Below, one piece after another: positions 21,215 to 33,800 of a DNA stretch of 64,000 nt (position 1 is its first letter; every line of letters begins with the position of its first letter). The notes under the pieces are model-generated. The model had not been told where the DNA came from. It saw only the letters and a program-made list of their open reading frames with translations, and did not search any database. Origin of the DNA: Echinarachnius parma (lineage: Eukaryota; Echinodermata; Echinoidea; Clypeasteroida; Echinarachniidae); assembly GCA_037951105.1 (NCBI GenBank), contig JBAMJV010010132.1:21512-85511 (forward strand). The letters are read 5' to 3'. Position numbers and translations under genes: made by a program.

Positions 21215-24200
21215 GTAAGATGCATTCATCAGCAAATAAATTAATACCCAAAATGATATTGTATATTTGGAGAATCTCTAAGCAACTATGTACATGTTTC
21301 GTCAAAAAAGATAATTGCGATTTGAGCTAAACATGATCATCATCATGATCATCAGTAGTATTCAATAAATTATTCCTTCAATATTAAAGGGATCTAGTAA
21401 CGTTAATGAAATGTGCAAAAAGCGATGAGTGGTTGATACAATGTATATTGTTGTTATCTGATATGTCCACTGGGTGTCGTGTGAAAATGTCAAGTTAAAT
21501 GGACTTCATATGGCCGAGAAATTGGCAAAAATGCACAGTGACATTCAATAACTCATGCACTCACTATGTACATGGTTCTGACGATCCATTGGATAATTTG
21601 ATATCTGAACACTTCAATCGTAAATATCTTTTTAACGAAAGGGAAATTTGAAAAACCGAAACCTGTCCCATACTTTTTTTGTTAAAAAGAATACATCAAG
21701 GTATGAGGGAACCGCTAAAATTTCAATTGGATTTGAGACAATGTTACTAAGTCCCTTTACAGGATTTAGTAGCTCTGTTGACGTGTGCAAAAAGTTAGTG
21801 GTTAGTCCCTTTAAAGGGACTTATTAACATTCTTCCAAATTCTCAAAATCCAAATGAAATTTTAGTGGTTCCCTCATACCTTGTCGCGTTCTTTTTGACA
21901 ACAAAAAAGCATGGGACAGGTTTCGGTTTTTCAAATTTCCCTTTCGTTAAAAGGATATTTACGATTGAAGTGTTCAGATGTCAAATTATCCAATGGATCG
22001 TCAGAATCGTGTACAAAGTGAGTGCAAGTAAATTTCACTTTGCATTTTTGCTCATTACTCAGTAATATAAAGTCCATTTAACTTGATTTTTTCACGCAAC
22101 ACCCAGTGGACATATCAGATAACAACAGTATACATTGTATTGACCACTCATCACATTTTGCACATGTCAACAGAGTTACTAGATCCCTTTAATGCATTGA
22201 TGTAGGATATCTTATTCGTTGGTGCAAATTGTTCAATTGTATTGATAAATATTGCTTTCACATGTTCAACATGTTGTTTATTTTGTGTACTGTATATTTG
22301 TTTATAGTCTTCGATTTGTTTACATAGGGTTTTCTATAGCTCAGTCGGAAGAGCACCGGTCTAGCAATCCGGAGGTCTCGGGTTCGAATCCCGTTGTAAT
22401 CCCATTTTATTTGTCTTATTTTAATCACAATATATTTCTGGTCAGTTTCTCTATAATTATGTTTGTATTAATTATTACAAAAAGCTGTATCGCTTTGGTG
22501 ATCCCTCGCATATATCCCCAAGTTGATTTGTATCCTTCGGGTTAATGTCAGGTTTATAATAGCTTCTGACCCCTCGGGCAATGAGAATTAAGGGGTTTCA
22601 GGGACGAGCACCGTCTAGGGTTTTCTATAGCTCAGTCGGAAGAGCACCGGTCTAGCAATCCGGAGGTCTTGGGTTTGAATCCCGTTGGAATCCCATTTTC
22701 TTTGCCTTCTTTTAATCACAATATATTTCTGGTCAGTTTCTCTATATGTTTGAATTACTGTATATTTGTTTATAGTCTTCAATTTGTTTACATAATAATT
22801 TTTCCTGAAACTAAAATTAAATTTTATTTAGAATTTAAAATCCAACAAATCAACGGGTTAATTAATCATTTGTCGACCAATCAATCAGTGAATACCAGTA
22901 TATATTTTTGTATAAGAATACTAATTAGTTTAACTATTTTCACTTCGACCTTTCCTAGGTTATGGTGCTGATCCGGTGTGGGTTTATTTCCTAGCCAATG
23001 CTCAGATTGGAGAGAATCTAGAAATCGGTAAGCAATTAAGTAAAAGTGACAGTATGAACTATATAACCTAACATGATATAAATATACAAATGCACAAGAC
23101 TTTGACCTCGTTTTCACTTAATTCAATGGGGACCTTGCAACTTATAATACTGGTAGAAACTATTTAAAGAGAACCGTAACCCATTTCGTTTTCTACATAA
23201 AAGTGCGTATTTTCCATTCCTCTAACAGCCATAGAAATATGTTTTTCCCCCCAAAATAATTCGAACTGTATAATATAGGATTTCTCGGTCAATTTCGCCG
23301 ATTTTGTCACCGCAGCTGTATTTTGCAGTTCAAATTCGTTTTTTAGCATTCGAATTCATATAACAATCATTCGAAAACATTTTGTTTGCATTCGATTTAG
23401 AACGTGTTTCTATACCGTAAAATTGTCATTCAATTTAAAGCGAGAAAATTTGTGATTACGTAATACCACCTTCCGTGAAATCCGTTGACGAAATTGAATG
23501 CAAATAGCATGTTTTTTAAATTGAATGCTAAAAATGGTAAATCACTTGACCGAAGAGCTAAATCGTATGAACAAAATGCAATTTTGAATGACAATTGCAA
23601 GCCTTCAGCTCAATTTCGCGAAATTGAATGAAACGCTTATCAAAACGAATGAGAAGCTTACTAAATTGGCTGAGAAAATCTATAATAACTACTGCTCAGT
23701 ACCGTTATTGCTGTCTGTGACCAAACAGTCCGGGGTAAGTTAGGTCCAAACGCAAATCAACGATGTTTTGTTTGATGACATTAAGGTTGACTTGTATTTT
23801 CCCACCAAGGACTGTCTAGCAACACTATTCCCTGAACTTTATGTTCACAGGTGCTCTTACTCTGTATTTGTAATTAAATCAGGAAAGTGGGAGTCCCTGA
23901 TTAAATTAATGCAAATCATAACTTGTGCCCCCGAAATATATTCATGTGCCCCACTTATCAGACAGATAACGCTACACGAACGATCTTACATACTTGTCCC
24001 TTTTATTTGCAGGCGATTTTGTGGGCACCGTCGTAGCTACTGACGCGGATGTAGGTGATACCATATCGTATAGCATCAATGATCTACCTGACGGAGAGAT
24101 TCGTGGCGATGAGCGCGATGGGTTCGACTACCTCCAAGTAGACTCGACGAGCGGGAACGTGACCATCATGACACCGCTAGACTACGAGGTATACATACAC

Positions 24201-24702
24201 GCATGGTAGTCAACAGGTCGGGGACGGGTGGGGGGGGGGGGGGGTGCCCCTACCCACATATTGTAACGTTGAGGGGCGCCCTCTCACCTTTTCATATATA
24301 TGTATAGCAAAATATATGTTTGAGTAAAATAGCTTGCACTACATATCAAGTCTTAGGCCTGCAACTATGCATCAAATGACACATTCAATATAATAAAATA
24401 AGTACAAAATGCAAAAGCTCCTTACTCTGTGTGGCTTCGCTCCCTCTTTATATCTGCCCCACTTTTGAGAAGATATTGACGAAAGAAACCTGGCAGGATA
24501 TGTCTATTTCAGGCGTTCAGGCACATTTACATTTTTCAATGTAATTATCGAATTAATGGTTTGATAAATTAATGAATACTAAATAAATGATAGTAGCTGC
24601 AACTAAAAATGGATTCAATCAATCACTCAATCGACATACCAATCAATATATCAGTATATTTGTCAAGTCAAGTCAATCAATCAATCAATCAATCAATCAA
24701 TT

Positions 24703-24743
<41 letters not shown>

Positions 24744-24805
24744 ATCAATAAATCAATCAATCAATCAATTAATCAATCAATCAATCAATTAATCAACAAA
24801 CCAAC

Positions 24806-24886
<81 letters not shown>

Positions 24887-27800
24887 CATCCATCCATCCA
24901 TCCATTAATCAATCAGTCAATCAATCATTTAATAACGATATTGTGGTATATTAGATTACATAACTGATGAAATAAACGTATCCAAATACATTTTGTTTCC
25001 TTAGGTCTTCACGAAGGTACGGGTGCAATTCAACGCCAATGATGGGTCAACAAACGTCTATGTAAGTATTTTATACGGAACATATACATTTAGTCATTAT
25101 TTTGCTGTGTATCATTAGTTTAACTTATATCATGTGTTTTCATGTTACTCATGTTCTGAATTAATCATATAAGCAATGTATCTTGAAATTAATTTCCTCC
25201 TACGGAAAAGATATCGAGGAAAAAGGGATAGTATAGTTTTGGTTTAGAGGGTGCCTCAACAGATATTCTGTTGTGACAATTCTGAAATAGCACTCGACTT
25301 TTTTTTTCAATGAACTTTGTTTGATCAAAATTGGTTCCGAAATAGCTAAAATATACATTTTTATTGAAATACACGTTGGGGCCAAGGGTGTCCGTTGTAA
25401 ATTTTCGAAGCAGAGATCGAGAATTGTCAACATTTTCCAGGTCGAGTCCAGGGTTATTCGCAATTTTTGAGGCCGAGACCATCGTTAATGATGGTCAAGA
25501 CCGCTTAAAGGTGGTCGCGAGCATAGCTACAAGTTGTAGAAGGGGGGAGGGGGTGGGGGTCAACCCCCAAAAAATATTTTACGGTCAAAAGGGGGGTTTG
25601 AACCCCCCCTAATCCCCCTGGGTACGCCTATATGATGGGCTTGTTAATTGTATGTCTGTTATGTGACATTGGTATTCGTACAAGCTATTGTGATTTTTAG
25701 TCGTCGTCGTGTAGTTTCAACCAGTAACGCAAATTTGTAATATAAGATTTATCGGTCAATTTCGTAAGTTGGCCGCACGAATTAATTTTGTGTGTATTCA
25801 ATTTCGCCGATTTTGTCATTTTGTCATTCGAATTCATATAACGATCATTCGAAAACATTTCTTTTTCATTCGATACAAAACGTGTTTCTATTTCGTAAAA
25901 TTGTCATTCAATTTAAAGCGAGTAAATTCGTGATTACGTAATACCACCTTCCGTGAAATCCGTTGGCGAAATTGAATGCCAATATCGTGTTTGTTGAATT
26001 GAATGCTTAAACTGGTAAATCACTTTACCGAAATCGTATGAACAAAATGCAATTTTGAACCACAATTGCAAGCCTTCAGCTCAATTTCGCAAAATTGAAT
26101 GGAACGCTTATCAAAACGAATGAGAAGCGTACGAAATTGGCCAAGAAAACCTATATTATTCATGTGTTATTACCATTTCTTTCTCTAATTTCTCTAATTG
26201 TGTTATACCTCGTGATTTCGATGTTTGTAAATATCGTTGTATTTTTATTTACATGCCAGTGCAATTCAGCTCGTAACTGCAAATGTTACATTTTTTTGAA
26301 TAAATACCAATAAATATAATTATTGCTAGGACTACCAACAGTCCTTTCTAGGACTATCAACAGTCCTTTTTCAGGACTCACCAATCCTCCCCTCTCACAT
26401 GGTGCAACCGCAAACCACACGTATTAATACCATTATTGTTGAATTATTCCTGTAAAGCTTCCCCGTAAGAACCACGTACTGGCATTTTTGTGGGACGCAA
26501 TGAAACGGGGCTAGTCGGTGGCAATTTCATGGTTATACGTGGCAGTACTGGGCTTTCTTTTCGCTCGCGGTAAGACAGATAGAGCAAAAATGTCGTAATG
26601 CCTAACATTACGCCACGTAACAGCTCTGTTTCAGCTATGCCTTCCCGTGTAAGGCAAATTATGCTACGTATTGTCACGTATCGCCACGAGATTGCCACCG
26701 AGTAGCCTTTTTAATTTTTGTTTACTTACATGCAACAAATGTGGCTCTTACGCGGTTGGAGGGGGGGGGGGGGCGAGGCTTTTCGGGAATGTATTTATTT
26801 GAATACTCGTTATACGAAATACTCTGGCGTAACATGCATGTACTGTTGATTAGGGAGCGGAGTGGGGGGGGGGGGGGGGGGGGGACACGTGAATTATTGA
26901 TGTACACTCTACATTGAGCTCACTTCTAAAAGGCGCTAAATCCACTTTCCATTAAAATTGAGTTAACGATATATTTAGATTTATAAGCTACGTAGCTTTC
27001 TAGGTATCCACATTTTACGACAAATTACAATTTTCATTTTCCCATAGGCACTTGTACAAACAAAATTTCTCGAAAGTTGAAAAGGTAGATATAGCGCCTC
27101 TTGGAAGAAAGCTCTTTATTTGCTGTTCTCTACCCAGATGTATAAATAGGGACCCGGTAGGAGGTGAAAGCCAATTCATGTGAACGATCTTCTCAATGTC
27201 TATGAGCGCGGAATACTCCCAAGGGAGTGGAGATTGTGCACCAAATGTGTGCTGGTTTGCAATGTATCATATGACCGGGGTTATGATAAAGCGCTTAGAT
27301 ATAAATATCAAATAATTCAAGTATTTTTTATTTGTATTAATTCATTATTATTTAGAATGTTAACCATTTCATCATAATATCTTCTATTTCTAATTCTTCT
27401 TTTGATCCTTTTTTACGCCTTTATAGTCAGATCAAGCTACCATTTATATAAGAAACAACAACGACAACAATCCCTTGTTCACGAACCCGATTCCCTATGT
27501 AGCTGAGGTAGATGAGGTAAGAACACATAATCTTTAAAAGGATATAGTAACTTTGTTAACAAGTGCAAACTGTGATGAATGGTTAATACAATGTGTATCG
27601 TTGTGATCTGATATCTCCACTAAGTAATGTGTGAACATTTCACGCTAAATGGATGATGTATGGCATGTAATGCGCGAACTAGATGCACTTACTTTATACA
27701 CGGTTATAATTTTCCAGTGAATTAGTACAAATGTGTACATTTAAATTGTTCATATCTTGTAACGAAAGGAGCATGTGATTTTTTTGTTCATGGTTCTACT

Positions 27801-30800
27801 GGACAGGTTTGTGATTTAATGATAATATTTGTTTTATTGTTTTCATTTTCTGAACCATCGACGTTAATTAAACATTGGTACCCTGTCTGTATTAAAGTCC
27901 ACATCTACAGGAACAACTATCTACACTGCAAGCGCCTCAGACCCGGATGGGGATGATATTATCTACACTCTGCTGGATGGCGCGGTATGTACTAGTTTAT
28001 GTGTATGCAGTGGAGAATTTGTAGATCCCCACATCTATTCGACACACTATATCTTATATATTTTCTTACTAACTTGTCTAATATTTTGGGTTGTTGTTCG
28101 TTTGATGAAATAGTGATTATTTATGATTTTATTACTTATTCCACATGTCTATCATTCGTCTATATTATTATTAAAGGGATAGTTCAGTATTGGTAGAGAG
28201 GGCGCTGCACAACACAATTTCTTGTGAGGTTATGAAAAAAACCTTAACATGCAATTTTAATTGCAGAATAAACTTTGTTTGGTCGAAATCGGTTCAGGAA
28301 TGGCTGAAATATTAATAAATATGTCCAATCGTAATTAATCTCGGACCCAGATTTATTCGATGATTTAAACAAAAAATAAGAAACGCTTACACTTTTTCAA
28401 TAATGTTTAAAAGCAGTTTTAAGTAGTTATTGATGATCTCTCTATTAAGTCATTATTTCAATAAATCAGCACATGCATAATTTTGTATGAAAAACGATTA
28501 AACCAATGTTCTTTTTAGAGAGCGCCCTCTTGTATTTAAATGGGTATTTTTAAATGATAACATGCTTTTTACTTAGTCGTTTGTAATTTGAATACCTTTC
28601 GAGCATGGTGTGCAAGATTTGGTTAATAAAGTCCAGCTTTATACTTAAACTTAACTACTCCTTTAACTGTATTATGGATGTGAACAAAATGCCTTTGACA
28701 TGTTTGATAGGCCAAAAAAGGAATGAGCAACATGTGATATGCCCTCTGAACAAAAGTTTGTTACGCTGTGTACTATATTGGGTGAAAGTGCGTTGCACTC
28801 ACTACTATCTTCGGTGAAAGTGAGTTGCACTGTGTACTATCTTCAATAGTTCGCGCGCAAGTTCGCGTGCGCGCTAGTGCGCAGAAAGGTAGCGCGCTGG
28901 TGCGCAACGTTTACGCGCGGCTACGCTTAATAGACGAAGGTCAAAGCGTCTTTGACTTTTAATCATAAATCTTGTTCATGTGCACGGTTGACGAAATTAA
29001 AATAAAAGATTCGATCAATTGCTCAATACTCCAAACATTTTAGCCGTTTGTGTTATTTATATGTCGTTTGTGATCAAAATAATTGATGTGGAATATAAAG
29101 CAAATAATCACCTTTTGCTTTCAGGTGATGGCAAACTATCACTTCTTCGTCGATCTGAATGCATACGCTATCTTTCATCAGCTTCGCTTCGGAAAGATAG
29201 CTGCATCCTTATCGCCTCGGAAGCGATAGTTTGTCCCATCACTAACGGTAATTATTTGCTTACTATCATGATTATTTAGTTTGTACATGTGTATTTTTAA
29301 AAAAATCCTCAGGGCTGTGAAACGGAGGCATTTAGTGTAGACAGTACTAGCGGGGAGGTACGGGTCAACATGACACTGGATTATGCTGAGGTTGTCCAGT
29401 ACGTGGTCTGTATCACATCAGAGGTAGGTACAGTAGCGTATACATGGTCAGGATGACGGTTGATTTATGACTATAAATATATCTGAAAATTATATGGAAA
29501 TATAAGGAAATACGTTTATTGTCGAAAGCAATTATCAATAAATATCAATCAACTCAATACAATTACACCTATACAAGTTACAATCAAACTTTCGATGATA
29601 ATAATTCTTGTTATTATACGATGCGCACGTTGAGTAATATAAACAATCAACAGATTTAACGTGTCAACACATTGTAAATCGGCTCATCCGGGTTAGCTAT
29701 ACAATGAAAGGTTAAATAAGTTGCAAAAATGATTTAATCCATTACATACACAGGAAACTGGTGGACCATGTAATAACTCCATGTAAATTGTAAATTCTAG
29801 AAGGGAACAGGGTAAAATAAAGAGCTACATTTACACATTAATATATACATATTATTTTGTTTTTACAAAGTACTGTTTACAGTAATGAAGACTTCTTGAT
29901 TTTATCCCAGGACGATGGTGTACCACCTCTGACCTCTACCCAGGACCTGAACCTTGCCATCTCCATCCGGGACGTTCAGAACCTCCCTCCAGTCTTCCAG
30001 GGACAGCCTTACGACAAGTCTATCAGCGAGGATTCACCTGTCGTAAGTACAAACCAACATTATTCCCATCATAAATGATTGAATACGATTTGGGGTTAAA
30101 TCTGGCCATCTGCATCAGATACGTTCAGAAACCCCCTCCAGTCTTCCAGGGACAGCCTTACGACAAGTCTATCAGTGAAGATTCACCTGTCGTAAGTACA
30201 AGTTTATGGATTACACAACCCTTTGCATAATGTTGGGTATCTATTCGATAACACAAAACGGTAAAAAAAACACAGATAATTATGTGTTGTTCTTTGCCCG
30301 GTGGTCCCCTAAACAATATTTGCATTATGATAAAAAGTTTATCAAGTATCTTCTTATTGACTACTCCGTTCCGTATTCTAATGGCAAACGTTCATCTTTT
30401 TGACGTTGAAAATGTATCTTCAGTACAAAAAGAGGACATCTCAGAGAAAAATAAAACAACTTACTCAAAGAAAAATAAACTTATGTTTATGATCTAATTT
30501 TCACGACTCCCATCAGATACAATTAATCAATAAAGTTAATCTAACATTAATTTCGTTGTCCACTTTCGCTGATTATACAGGGAACCTCCCTGATTCAGGT
30601 GTTTGCCGTTGATGGAGACCGTGGGGTGAATCCCAGGAACACAATCGTGTACAGCTTGATTGATACGGGTAAATATAACTTATGAAATTGCTTGGGGTTT
30701 TGCATCTTGAACCTTGAATAATGGAATGCGCCTAGAGATGATCATCAATTATTATTAGGCTCTTGATATAAAGCGAAACATTATTTATAATTGTGTGTGA

Positions 30801-33800
30801 CTTGGTCCTATAGTCCCATTAACGTTTGTCCAACTTGTAGACAAAATAAGATGCACATCAAGTCTACAATTCAATTTGGACTACACTTAGTAAATCACTG
30901 CTACATAATGGACTTATTGAACATAATTCACTTTCTTTAGTTTTCTTGCAGCAATTATATTATATCATTTTTGACATTATCCGGTAGATGACACACCAAT
31001 ATCAACATCTGTTTATAATTTTTCTACTTCCGAGTCAATGGTACATTCATATTAATTTGTTTCATTATTTCTTCCAATGTTTGTTATATAATTATCTTCA
31101 TCATAGTGAACAATACATTCGCCATTGACACGGGGGGGCAACATCCGAAATCTGAAGCCCCTGGATCGGGACATGGACCCAGTCACACAGCTCTACACTC
31201 TCATTGTGCAAGTGAGTACTATAGGGTAACCACCTAAGGGGAAACAAGGAAAATGGTCGCCGTAAACAAGCGACCTGTCTATGTACTTATGATGGCCACT
31301 GTAGGCAGGTTGGCTGCTTTAGACAAGTGGCCACTGAGACATGCTTTACTGTAAGTTTGAATGAACAGTTAATAAAGAAAATGGTGACTACCGGGAGTCG
31401 CCCTCGAGACCTTGTAACAGTCAATAGTGGTATTTTCAAGAAAGTTACACGATTTTAAACAGCACGATCAGGAGGATGCATGCACAGTGTCTAATTGCTT
31501 GGAGCTTCCTCTTTTTCTCTTCTACCGTGTTGTTTAGCTTATGAAACATAAAAAAGGGTTAGATTTTTAAAAATGCCCCTTTAGTACGACGATATCTATC
31601 ATTCAGCTCAAAAGAGTTAATTAACGGTCATAAACCTCATAAACGTCCGTTGTAAAAGCTGACGCATGATGACACCGCAAATCGGATTTACGAATCCGAA
31701 CTACAACTATGTAACATGATTAATATTCTACTTCATAGGCAACAGAAGACGACAATACGCAACCCGAATCTCAGATCACCAGCGTCGCGAACGTCTACCT
31801 GAGACTTATCGACGTCGACGACAACGCACCTATGTTCGAACCGGAGGGAGAGGTATCGTCAACGATCCAGGAAAAACTCACCGCCAGGAACGCAGGTCGA
31901 TTTCGGTTTGATCGTCTACGATTTAGACTCGGTAGGCACAATGTTTGACACCACCTTCGACTGACGTGGAATTGTCCATCGGACGATGGGGGGGGGGGGG
32001 GGGTGGGATGTGGTTGGGACTGGGGAGGGGCAGGACCCGAAACGTATCGACTTTACTTGTATCGACTATTAGGATTTAGCATCGGTAAGTGGGGAACGTG
32101 ATCTGTTACTTTAATTTTCTTTGCTATGAGAGAGTTTCTTGACACACTAACAAGGCCTTCTTGAACGACTGAGTAACTTTTATATCTATTTATATAAACC
32201 CCTCACAAAAAGTTTCGCAATTCAAGTTTGAGCATTCATATCTCTCCTATTACTTTATTACCGTTCATGAATTTGGTATCATTGGGAAGCTTGTATTCCC
32301 CCCTTTACATTGATATGACATTTGCTATGAATATTATATCATGTAATGTGCATGGAATCGGAATATCTTCCTAACAACATACACAAACGTTATTGAACCA
32401 CCTCAAAATCATACTGACACATTTGATCCTCCAAAGAAGATAATGACATTCACGCATGGCTGACCAACCATAATTCAGAACACTTTATTCTCTCTACAAA
32501 AGGAGTGTACACTGTTGACACTATCAATGCATTTTGCGACATTTCACTTTTGACTTTGCCCCATATTCCGATTCCATGTACATTACATGATGAAATATTC
32601 ATAGCAAATGTCATATCAATGTAAAGGAGGGAATACAAGCTTTCCAATGACACCAAATCCATGAATGGTAATAAAGTAGTAGGAGAGATATAAACGCTCA
32701 AACCTGAATTGCGGAACTTTTTGTGAGGGGTATAAATCAATTACAAACAAGGTGGAAGTTGTAAATTTCCAACTTTGTAAATCGTCTGTACTTTCCATGA
32801 AAAGAAATACCATTAATTCCAAAGACAATTGACTGAAAATAAACCCATCATTTTCGAGATTCGGATAGTACATACTTAGAAACCAAAGCCCCAACATGTT
32901 AATGTAGGCATGTAGGCAAGGGTTTAAATACACAGCCTGCTTTGTTCCATTTGTCAAGGTCGAAGCCGGTGGAATCAAGCTGTCCTTGATAGGAGCCGCC
33001 GACATCTTCGAACTGGCCGTCGATACCATCCTCAACAGCGGCACCGTCGACGTGCGCGTCCGCAACAACACGGCCCTCGATTATGAGACGACCACCAGCT
33101 TCTCGTTCCAGGTATGATTGGAAATAAAATTCGTTTTCATTTTTTAAAGATAATGGAATTTTAGAGGGCTTGATACTGGGTTTCGAAATACTGTTGTATC
33201 AAATGTTTATATACAACACAAGTTAATGATATCAATTTGAATTTAAGTCATTTTCATTCTTTATAAGTAATTAATATAATAGTGTAAGTTAAATAATGAA
33301 GTGATTATGTTACAAGTTGATGTTGTGTTTCGTACTTTTTCACTTTCACTAACTTCCACACTCTTTTAAGATTAACTTAATATTTTTGAATAAAACAAAA
33401 ACAAAATTATCACGGCAACACACGTATAATGTGCTCTTTCAATGTAAACTTGAATGTCAACACTAACCACAGATTAAAGCCGAGAGTTCGACCAATCCTA
33501 CAAACTTCAGCTTGGTCGATGCTACCGTTAACCTTACTGATACCAACGATAACATACCTGCATTCACACAGCAGCAGTTCGATGTACTACTACCAGAGGA
33601 CTCAACAGAAGGAACCTTTGTAGTACAGATACAGGTAAAACTGATATAACTCAATGCAGTTTCAATTTACGATAAAGTATAATGCAAGGCAGTAATGCAA
33701 ACTTCAGCTGTGTCGATGCCGTCAATAACCTCACCGATACCAAGCATGAATCATGCTGCAATGAAGCTGACGAAGTTGACGGTTTACTTCCTCACCCGCT

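Noticed and set aside
22327..22403. Functional tRNA-Ala gene
   Set aside because: Acceptor stem does not pair and the arm spacing is wrong; kept only as a tRNA-like repeat.
24670..24930. CRISPR-like regular array
   Set aside because: It is a TCAA microsatellite without spacers, in a eukaryotic intron.
27911..27984. Exon 6 starting after tctacag
   Set aside because: Breaks the frame with exon 5. The acceptor at 27897 keeps it and adds the expected TSTGT motif.
29857..29910. Extension of exon 8 upstream
   Set aside because: Open frame continues, but the tttatcccag acceptor at 29910 and the phase fit mark the exon start.
32616..33071. 151-codon minus-strand open frame
   Set aside because: Runs through a foldback element and the reverse of exon 12; no domain.
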